Below, piece by piece: positions 24,500-64,000 of a stretch of DNA of 64,000 nt. The position numbers were made by a program, and so were the translations under genes. Under the pieces are notes generated by a model. It did not search any database, had not been told where the DNA came from, and saw only the letters and a program-made list of their open reading frames with translations. Numbering within the stretch: the stretch's first letter is position 1; the number at the start of each line of letters is the position of its first letter. This DNA is from Paralichthys olivaceus (lineage: Eukaryota; Chordata; Actinopteri; Pleuronectiformes; Paralichthyidae), in the NCBI RefSeq assembly GCF_024713975.1, contig NC_091098.1:22885316-22949315 (forward strand), given 5' to 3'.

Positions 24500-24721
24500 G
24501 GAGGAGGAAGAGTGACGCAGCCAATTAAACTGTGAATCCTTCGCTAGCAGGGATGAGCTGCGTGTTACTCTGAGGAGAAGAAGTGTAATACACCACCACC
24601 CTGCGAATGAGGGTGGGGCTCTCACTCTCCACTCCACAGACAAAGACCCCGGTAGAGAGAGTCCTGGTGTGAGAACTGGTCATCGGGAGCAGGCTGTGGA
24701 CCGGCACGGTCAAAAGTCACC
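24500..24721 (+). promoter_or_regulatory. pdzd4: Probable pdzd4 5' UTR and promoter-proximal region
   Basis: The 220 bp before the pdzd4 start codon show no acceptor close to the ATG, so this is likely continuous 5' UTR. The start context is strong: TCACC followed by ATGG. No TATA box or defined transcription start could be placed. Confidence 0.4.
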
Positions 24722-39835
<15,114 letters not shown>

Positions 39836-41385
39836 GACTGTGGCATCCGTCTGCAGGGAGGCAGCATCGATCCTAAACACATGTCAATGATGGTCATTGA
39901 ACGTAGCATCGGCCCAAATCTGAAATGTTTAAACAAGCACATGACTGCGACTGCGACTGCAGCAACAGTCAGTATCACGTCCTCCTTAACAGAAAGACAA
40001 AACACACTTTAAACCACATTGAATATGCTTGGTTGAATGGGCCTGAAAAAGTCAGGGAAAGGCTTTTACCCATGTTTACATGTCAAATGCGAAGAATGTG
40101 ATTCTTTCTATCTTCATCTGAACAGACTTAAGAGACAAACACATTAGCAACCTTTTCAGAGGGAATCCAGCCAGAGAGCTGCAGCAAGACAAAGACGCAC
40201 ATCGTCATTCATGTTGTGTCTCGTTACATAAAGAGGAGATGCTCTGTGAGATGGCACCACCTGCTGTTAGACTGTTACACAAATGGTGGAGAACTGAATG
40301 TTTTTTTTTTTTTAATCTTTACAGGCCTCTAACAGGTTTTTATGAGTGACAGAACAGATAAGAGTCATGGGGAATCATGCAGCTGTGAAAACTCGATGAG
40401 AAAAAGCCACTTCCGTGCCAGATAACTGTAAATGTAGTGTCCACACAGGACTTTTGATTAAGCACATTTTCAAAGCAACATTGTTCCAGTTGATGTAGTT
40501 GAGACATTTTCTTCATTCCCGCAGCGTTCGTGTACAAATGTTTCAGAGGCTGAGCCGATTCCTCCCTTCAGGCAGATTTGAACAAATAGCACAAGTTTCC
40601 AAGAGTTCCATAAAAAAATAATGCAGCTAAGAGAATAAAAAATTTAGGCACATAGTAACTGACAGGATTATTTTATACGTGAAAAAGCACAGAAAACATT
40701 TGATATCATTTAAAAAGGAAAAATATCAAATCCTGTTTCTACAATTGTCAGGTCAAAATGTCCTGCTCACACCCAATTGTGCCATGTTTGAAAAAGTAGG
40801 AAAATAATCCTGGATCTGGCCGTTTATACCGATCCGTTCTGCTTTGGGCGTCATGCACAAAATTTCATGGAAATAAGTGTTTTTTTTGTGTTTTACTGCT
40901 AAAAAACTAACACTGATGAAAACCTCCTAACCTCCCTATTGGAGGTTATGGCTATTATTGTTAGCTTCAAGAAAACCTGTCGACTGGGCCAATGGCTACA
41001 TCATGTATCTATGTTCTGTACATTACCTGTCATTCATGTCTGGTGTGTTATTTCCAAATTTAGCTTTTTGTTTCAAGCCACTGGATAATTATCGAAAAAG
41101 TTACCCGGACTAACAGTAAAAGCCAATTAAAGTCTGCGGAGACTGATCCATAAGTAAAAGTTTTTTTCATTTTACTTTCATGCATGTTTTGATATTGAGG
41201 CCACCCCATCATGTACTTAAAGCCTTTAACATACTGTAATTGTGGATGTCTTTCTATGATCTGCTCATAGCATAGAGAAAAAAAAACCAATGTTATACTT
41301 GTTTGTTGAATATTGTGGTGTCCAGTGTCTGCCATTTTGCAGTGGAAGCTTTTTTTAAATAAACGCTGTGATCATGAAAACTGTG
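39836..41385 (+). other. pdzd4: pdzd4 3' UTR with poly(A) signal
   Basis: About 1.5 kb follows the TGA without further coding potential. An AATAAA hexamer lies at 41358-41363, preceded by a T-rich stretch. The UTR carries a poly-T run near 40304 and a degenerate dispersed-repeat segment near 40790-40950 (TCCTGGATCTGG..., CCTCCCTATTGGAGGTTATG). Confidence 0.65.
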
Positions 41386-41446
41386 TCTGTCGCGTGGTAG
41401 AATTCAGTGAATGAACGAGTCAACATGTCCTAAACAATTCTAAACC

Positions 41447-41452
41447 TTTATT
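41447..41452 (-). other. kdm5c: Probable kdm5c poly(A) signal
   Basis: TTTATT on the plus strand is AATAAA on the minus strand. It is the last such hexamer before the pdzd4 3' end and would give kdm5c a 3' UTR of about 1.1 kb (42551 to about 41430). An AAT trinucleotide repeat (41539-41561) lies within it. Confidence 0.55.
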
Positions 41453-42551
41453 TTTCTAACAAGAGTGAAAAGAAACAAAGGCAACATTAAATGAAAAGTT
41501 TATACACAAACTCACGACAACTGTGTGTCTGCAATATCAATAATAATAATAATAATAATATAATTTGAACCCAGGAAACAAAATAATTTGTGACAAAGTG
41601 AGTTACAGTGAAGTTACCTTAATCTGCAAAGAGAGAGAATGAGGGAGGGCGGGCGAGAAGAAAAAGAGGTCAAGTTGAAAAGGAATAAAAAGATGGAGTC
41701 AAGAAGAAGAGCTTAAAAAAAATGGAGGGAAGGGAGATGAGACAAAACAGGAGGTACAGATATCCATTTTGGGAAAGTAGCACCAAAAACATTAATGCCT
41801 GTTTATAACACTTCCCAAAATTTACTCTGTTTATTCAAAATGCATATCCCCTCAAAACGGCATTAAACACAAGAGTCAATACAACTAAAAAAATACAAGT
41901 GTAACCACGGTGCTGTTTTCCAAGATCAGCCGTCAAAACCTGCTGTACGTCAGCGTCAGGGGAACAGAACTGTCTAAACGAACCAAATAGCTTATCCGAC
42001 GTCCAACGGGTGGGTTCAAGTGAAGTGAAAACCACCGGTGCTGAGCCAGGCTTCGTTTGAACAAGCATTTAATACAATTGGGATAACATAGCATACTGAC
42101 TGACCAGAGACAACTCTAGACCAATGAACATTCCTATTACGTTAAGTCCCACGTCGGTCCAACACAGTCTTTTAATATGTTCAAGGGGAAGATGGGTTTC
42201 GAAGGAGGAGGAGGAGGATAAAGTCTGGGTATGGGCAGCGAGTCTGAAGGAGTAATGAATGAGGCAATAGAGTGTAGAAGAGTCGTCTCTCTGTTTATGT
42301 CTGAATGGATCGATGATGGATGAGAAGGGGTGGAGGGTGGAGGAGGAGGGGGGGGATGTCCTGCATCTTTCTATAACTTGACACGGTTTTCTGGCACAGA
42401 ATGTTCTGTCCCTTCAGCTCCTCTGCAGATCCTCTCACACAGAGCTCCAGCGTTGACTACATCACAAAATCTGGGAAAGACAATTGTCATCAAGTGTCAT
42501 TTTTAGCAATTTCCAGAGAATGAAAAGAAGATATTTAAAGCAGAAGTAAAA

Positions 42552-58630
<16,079 letters not shown>

Positions 58631-58647
<17 letters not shown>

Positions 58648-59420
58648 AACAAAAAACGGAAAGAAAAGAAAAGTGTCCGCCCCGGTTCCCTGGTTCCTAG
58701 CTGGCTGTACAGGTGTCTCCTCTGGGGTCCGTCATGAGGTCTATTTGTGCCTATTGTTCATCTATCACAGGCGAGTTGAGCTAGCGTTAGCATCGAGGCC
58801 TCCGCTTCTTCTCAGCTCAGCTTCCCACGGTTTTAGGTAACAAGCTAGCACTGGTGAGCTAACGTGGAGTGGGTGCCCGAGGAGACTAAGTCAACAAACC
58901 ACAGGCGAGACAGCCGTCCTGCTCAAACCCACGCTAACAGGCAGCTAATCGGCGTTAATCTCATACGTGTCCGTGGGAAACAAAATCTATTATGTGCGCT
59001 TATCTATCGACCCATCAGCGTTGAAATGTGCCGCTGCGTTGTCGTGACTGACCCGCAGACACCTCGATGTCCCGGGGTGTGATGGGGCTTGGTGGCCGCT
59101 CTCCTTCCTCTGTTGTTGTGATGCCTGGTGGTTAGCTAACGGTGGCCAGCTGTGCTCGGTCCGGTCGGCTAGCTACCGCTGCTAGCGAAGTTGACCGATA
59201 TTCAGCCTCGGTTCTCCATCGGCTCCGTTCTGCCGAACGACTCGGGCTCAGAACGCGGGCGACAGAGGTTCGTTTAATGGTGAGCGAGAGTCTCGGGCAT
59301 CATCGGTTGTGTCGTTGATCAATCATTTCCCGATCAATATGATCACTCTCATCGGGCCAGGCTATCTTTCTTGACGAGACGCCATCTTAGTTTTTTCTCA
59401 CGACCGGAGCACAACCTCGA
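58631..59420 (-). promoter_or_regulatory. kdm5c: kdm5c 5' UTR and CpG-rich promoter
   Basis: CpG-dense sequence extends from about 58540 to 59420 upstream of the kdm5c start. On the minus strand AAGATGGCG lies at 59388-59380, a YY1-type element that in many mammalian genes sits just downstream of the transcription start. It suggests a start near 59390-59410 and a 5' UTR of up to about 750 nt. An ATG inside that motif would open a very short upstream reading frame. No 5' UTR intron was evident. The start site is inferred. Confidence 0.5.
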
Positions 59421-59494
59421 ATCTCCACACCACGTCCGCCACGTTTACTCCCTGAAAGTAGTGCACACGTACGCACACCGGAAACAACGAGATC

Positions 59495-59634
59495 AGCTGT
59501 AGGAGCTGCAGGATTGCAACAGAGCTGCAGAGGTGCAGGGTTTTAGTAGAGCTGCAGAGGTAGAGGGTTTTTATAGAGCTGTAAAGTTGCAGGATTATTA
59601 AAGAGCTGTAGAGGTGCAGGGTTGTAATAGAGCC
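59495..59634. repeat. 27-bp minisatellite, about 5 copies
   Basis: Units follow the pattern AGCTGCAGAGGTGCAGGG plus a variable nine-base end such as TTTTAGTAG. Four consecutive units are exactly 27 bp, with a 28-bp diverged first unit, and the array ends at AGCC (59631-59634). It lies about 100 bp upstream of the inferred kdm5c start. Confidence 0.85.
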
Positions 59635-59639
59635 AATGG

Positions 59640-62551
59640 AAACATGCTCATATTGACTACGTGCATGAAATAAAATGCAACGTTGTATCATTCATTGTTA
59701 TTGTCTCTTGCAACATCTTTGTTAAAAACTTTAAAAATAAAAATGAAATCAAACTCATTCTCCTCTTTTAAATCTTTCTTAAAGACACGTTGTACTGGTG
59801 TCCACCCATCTCATTCTAACTACGTAAAATTGAAATATTATATTAATTGAGAAAAGTCCCCCTATATAAAATCATATGATGCATGATAGATATTATATTT
59901 CTCTTTATCACTGTGACACTGAACATTGAGCTCCTCATGCCTGTGTAACTTGTTTGCAATAAACTTTCTGTAAATGTTTGTGTTTTTACATTTTGATATT
60001 ATTATTAATTGTACTATATTGTGTTTATTGTCCATCTCTTATGTGCATCTGAGGTTTTTCCAATGTGGACCTTGATCCTTGTTGTAATGCAAAGGTGGAA
60101 GCGGACTTTAGTTTATCACATGAAAACCACACACAGAGTCAACTTCACTGCAAGGACACTTTAATTTATCAGAAGCAATAAATATTCACATCTCAATTCT
60201 CTATTCTTTCAGTACACATTATGCAAACACAAAGGAAAAAATTGAAATCATTTGTTTAAAATAATATCAATAAGTGCACTGACATAAAATCTTTTTTGGG
60301 CTTTAATAATTTATATCATAGTAACTCATTCTCTCACCTTCAGTCTGAAATAATAAGAAAATGAAAAGAAGTCAGTATTTCCTTTTGGTCAGCGTCTTCT
60401 GTCCCTGTCCCTCTTTTATATGTACATACTTAGTGGCACTTACATGCACGCACCTGAATGCAGACAGGGAGTAGATCATCCCATAGTTATGATGAGAAGC
60501 CTATGTATAGTATATTATGTACATTCAGGTTTATACAGTACAATCTATTCAATAAGTGCAGATATATTCATGCAAGAAGAGTCAAAATGGACACAATAAA
60601 AAGAAAATGCTAGCCAACACATACCTATAAAATATTCATCTGACATTCATGACTCTCTTCACATCTCTGTAAAAATCCTTCTCATGAGGATTTGGATCTT
60701 CTTAAATATCTTCATCAACTTCAGTTGCTTGCTCCGTAGATTTTCTTAACTTTGTCCACACTGATTCATCCTCCTCTCCTGAATCAGGTTATATGTAGAG
60801 TTCTCTTGATGATAAATGGCACAGGAGGTAAACCACACCAGTGCTTCATTTCAACTTCAAAAATTGCAGTAGCAAAAGGGACAACACTTTTACGAAGCCC
60901 ACAGAAAAAGAAAGGAAAATACAGTATATACCTGCAGGCTATGTTACATTCTTGACTCAAGTTCTACTTTTTTTAAGCGAGGAGCCCTCAGCAGGATGCC
61001 GAAGCATCAGGAAATATAATAAGAGTTTTCTGAAGGTGGCAGAAGAGGGAGGATTAGAAGAAGGCCATTTCTGACTTAAGACATCACGTGTGCAAAACCA
61101 CAAAACCTCATGTAAAAGCGTGCTTCTTCAAAACATAGAAAAACACACAATGACTAAATCTGATGACTGCAGATAAGTGAGCACAGTTGCCCTGTATAAT
61201 TACGAGAGGATGGCATTTTACGAAATCCAGGTCTTATTCCCACAATCAAATTTTTTTTCCTGTACTGGGAGCCTCATCAAAATGAAAAAAAGAAACACAA
61301 ACTCAGATCCATTCTGAAAGTTCAAGTTTTGGTAATCATACTTTTGGAGAACTTTTGCTCCTGTTTGCTCACAGAACAGAAAAGAAGGAATATTGTCGGT
61401 GTCCAAACTCAGTTGAACCTCATTAATTATTTTCAACAATCAATAATACTAATTATTAAAAAGATGAATTCAATGGAAACCATAGTACGATGGAAATAAA
61501 TCACACTTCACATAATAGAACACCCTCTCGTCATTGTGACAAACCAAGGGGATTTATATGTGCATATACTCTCCATAACCATGTACAAACATCTGCTGAT
61601 ATAATTTATCACTGATAAAAACAATTATTAGACAATATTCATCACTCATAGCAGGTATAATATCAATAAAACAGCAAGAAGCTTCAGAAACATTTAAAAT
61701 ATATTATTGATTGTATCGATAATTCCCATATACCCCACGAGGAATGCATTATAAAGCCAGGGGGCTCCTGTTGACATGTAAGAGACCATTTAAGCAAAAG
61801 ACTGTCAGGAAACCGTGCACTGGTTTTAAAGTTTAAGACAAAGCAACATATCTGAGGTCTTGTTTAGAAAAAAAGATGCTTGTCAGCAAAGCAGAAACTG
61901 CAAAATGGACAGAGACATCATGAAACCAAGGAAATTATTGCAAAGTCAAGGGACATTTTTTTGCAACTCTCTGCTATTTTAATGCCAAACTCCATCGGAA
62001 TGCATTTGGTGGTTTAGTCTTTATTTACATCCCCATGTAAGCAGCTGGATATATATATATATATATATGTATATATACTGTGTGTATATATATATATGGT
62101 CTCTGTGTTTCCAGTGTCACATCATCACATCTCGATACTGTATATGTAAATAGTCTCATACACACTCAACTAGATTTCAGACAATCTAAATAGATATAGA
62201 TGTAGTTCCATTTTAGATTATATGGCTATAGACTTTTTGGACTTTTGTGTGGAAATGTTGGGGGGGTTGTTCTTGTTGCTGTGCATGTATGTGTGTGTGT
62301 GTGTGTTTTTATGTGTTCAGGTTTCAAGGATGTGTGCACGTGTTATCTATCTCTGGCTGTGCTTTTTATCTCCACCTACATATGTGGGAAACGGAGGTGA
62401 AAGTAACAGAGACGAAGCAAACTGCGTTTCCGCTTGTCACTAGCGCTGCTGCTGTTGCTTTCTGTCCTGGCAGACTTGGTTCTCGCCCTCGTTCTGCCCA
62501 CCTCCACCACTCTATCATCTGACCTCTGACGCCTGGGGCCCCACATCCTGC
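59640..62551 (-). other. iqsec2: Probable iqsec2 3' UTR and intergenic spacer
   Basis: AT-rich and noncoding. For the minus-strand iqsec2 transcript, candidate poly(A) signals are AATAAA (TTTATT at 62020-62025, giving a UTR of about 0.55 kb) and ATTAAA (TTTAAT at 60160-60165, giving about 2.4 kb). The distal site is followed on the minus strand by a GTGTCCTTGCAGTG segment typical of 3' ends. A TA-rich repeat lies at 62048-62098. No other gene was recognised. Confidence 0.4.
62048..62098. repeat. (TA)n-rich microsatellite with self-complementary arms
   Basis: GGATATATATATATATATAT..., a short ACTGTGTG spacer, then TATATATATATATATGG. The two TA arrays could pair across the spacer. Confidence 0.85.
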
Positions 62552-63490
62552 TCACACCACGGTACTTATCCGGTTGATAGGCTTGGATTTGGAGCTGCCC
62601 CCTGTACCTGTCGCTCCAGCCCCCTGTACCTGTTGCCCCTGCTGAGGCTGCCCGGGGTGCTGGGGGGGGTGAGGGGAGAGAGGTGTAAGAGGGGTAAGGG
62701 GGGACGAAGGGGGGGGTAAAGGGGAGTGCGGTGGGGGAGGGGGGATGGAAGAGAGAGGAGGGTACTGGGGCAGATACGGGGCGACGGACGCTGCGTGATG
62801 CGCATTGACGGAGGCGGACGGCAGGTTGTGGGGCAGAGTGCCGAATATGAAGTGTGTTTGATGGGTGGAGTGGCTGGCTGGGTGTGGTGTATGTACGTGT
62901 CCGGGGTGGGTTTGGGAGTGTGCGTGGGGGTGCGGGTGGGAGTGAGACAACATTAGTGGAGGTTTGGTGCCAGGGACGCCGACCCCTCTGACAGAGTGTG
63001 TGGGCTGCGCGTGGTAAAGGGTAAACTGCGGGTTCTGGGAATGCTGGGAGAGAGGAGAAAGGGGGGGGGGACATCCCACCACCATGTTGGCGTAACGACC
63101 CGGCAGCCCATGCTGGGAAAGCTGGGAGAGATGGGCCAGCTGCGGGTGCGGGACGTGCAATGGGCCAAGGGGTGGACGACAGGGTAGTGGGCCTCTGTGT
63201 ATAGTATGAGGGGCCACACCTTGCAAAGGAGGGTTGACAGTTTGGATGTGGTAGCGATGGTGATGGTAGTAGGGTGGCGGGGGCTGCACGGTGCCCACGT
63301 GACAGTATTGTGCGTGCAGCGCCTGGATCTTGGAAGGCCCCCCCTCCAACTGGCACAGAGATGAAGGGGAGTGAGGAGGGGGCCCTCCCGTAGTCAGTGG
63401 GGGGACAGGTGCGGGGTAAGGTGGCCCCGGTGGAATAAGGGGCCCTGGTGGTTTGGCGCGTTTGCTGCCGAAAAGAGAGCCCAGGAAGGA

Positions 63491-63521
<31 letters not shown>

Positions 63522-63745
63522 CTCCCCCCAGGGACGCTCCCCGCTCCTGCTCTCTCTGCACTGCTGGAGACTCCCCCAACTCCTGTCCCAGCAGTGGTAT
63601 GTTGCTGCCCCGGCCCACCCCCCACCCCCGTTCCGGGGCTCAGGATGGGGCGGTGAGGCCGGAAGTCTTCTGTTCCGTAGCAGCCAGGAACGACACCTGG
63701 CACTTGATAGCGCTGGTGAGGCTGTGGGCTGCTAATGATGGAGCC
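62552..63745 (-). CDS. iqsec2: IQ motif and Sec7 domain-containing protein 2, last exon (partial)
   Basis: IQSEC2 (BRAG1) is a postsynaptic Arf guanine-nucleotide exchange factor. Only the 397-codon final exon is here. The acceptor TCCTCCCAG ends at 63746 and the exon opens in phase 0 as GSIISSPQPHQRYQ, like the GSIISSP segment of the human protein. Other matching landmarks are SSSFLGSLFGSKRAKPP, the AQYCHVGTVQPPPPYYHHH stretch and the C-terminus NRISTVV, a class I PDZ-binding tail (human ISTIV as recalled). The exon is rich in Pro, His and Ser and much longer than the human equivalent as I remember it. The IQ, Sec7 and PH domains lie beyond the right edge. Stop TGA is at 62554-62552. iqsec2 follows kdm5c in human too. 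Confidence 0.88.
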
Positions 63746-64000
63746 CTGGGAGGATAAAGTCATCATCATTCTTTGGAGGACTCAAATAAAGCTCCTATTC
63801 CTACTAACATCATCATACACAGGAAATATTTCAGGAGAGGAGAGACATGCTTGGGAAGATGTGAACGCTCACAGCCATGCAAAGGGTGTCAGGTCCGGGA
63901 CAGATGGACACACGCACATGCATGTACACGTATACACACCATCTCTATGCACACTGTACACACACTGAGCGTGATCAGGAAGATAAAGCACGAGTGAGGG
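63746..64000 (-). other. iqsec2: iqsec2 intron before the last exon (partial)
   Basis: Sequence upstream of the last iqsec2 exon on the minus strand. It begins with a normal acceptor tract and contains CA-rich simple sequence (63907-63965). No further exon is seen before the window ends. Confidence 0.55.

Larger units (their letters stand above)
13680..24500. other. About 10.8 kb intergenic, no gene recognised
   Basis: I found no exon with family similarity and paired splice sites on either strand. Contents include ATT repeats (13847-13865), a minus-oriented dispersed repeat (15700-15970), a G-rich run (17290-17326), poly-T (18075-18100), a GT microsatellite (20927-20963) and a 22-base poly-G (21899-21920). 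Open frames such as those near 16.2-16.9 kb and 21.3-22.2 kb are low-complexity Pro/Ser- or Gly/Arg-rich readings of simple sequence. Distal regulatory sequence or 5' noncoding exons of pdzd4 could lie here, but I cannot point to them. Confidence 0.5.

Overview
The window reads as nuclear DNA of a ray-finned (teleost) fish. The genes are vertebrate and have many short exons with GT-AG introns. Microsatellites are dense (long GT/AC, GA, AAT and poly-T/poly-G tracts), and diverged copies of interspersed repeats typical of teleost introns are scattered through it. I see no bacterial, viral or organellar features. Five protein-coding genes can be reconstructed exon by exon, and a sixth is clipped at the left edge.

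Layout: 1-610, the last exon(s) and poly(A) signal of an unidentified plus-strand gene. 2.2-9.1 kb, porcn (minus), 13 coding exons giving a 457-residue Porcupine O-acyltransferase, with a noncoding first exon and a GC-rich promoter carrying four CCAAT boxes. 10.8-13.5 kb, a four-exon minus-strand gene joining an N-terminal THAP zinc finger to C2H2-like fingers and a threonine-rich tract; I cannot give it a symbol. 13.6-24.7 kb, about 11 kb of noncoding, microsatellite-rich DNA. 24.7-41.4 kb, pdzd4 (plus), seven coding exons (906 residues) with an 8.4-kb first intron. 41.4-59.4 kb, kdm5c (minus), 27 coding exons (about 1,579 residues), an intact H3K4 demethylase with JmjN, ARID, PHD1, JmjC, C5HC2 and PHD2. 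59.4-62.5 kb, a 27-bp minisatellite and the probable 3' UTR of iqsec2. 62.55-63.75 kb, the last coding exon of iqsec2 (minus), whose upstream exons lie beyond the right edge.

As I recall the human map, PORCN, KDM5C, IQSEC2 and PDZD4 are all X-linked, and KDM5C and IQSEC2 are direct neighbours. The window therefore looks like a compact fish segment of the ancestral linkage group behind the human X. pdzd4 and kdm5c meet tail to tail with poly(A) signals under 100 bp apart. There is no operon-like cooperation. Shared themes are chromatin and transcription (kdm5c, the THAP gene), synaptic or PDZ-linked scaffolding (pdzd4 and iqsec2 both end in PDZ-binding tails) and Wnt secretion (porcn).

The points most worth a second look are: a required GC-AG intron in kdm5c; two SUMO-interaction-like motifs and a possible 57-nt cassette exon in kdm5c; the THAP plus C2H2 protein with a minisatellite inside its coding sequence; the CCAAT array at porcn; and the unidentified left-edge gene. 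All exon boundaries were found by eye from splice signals, frame and remembered family sequences; no alignment or expression data were available.
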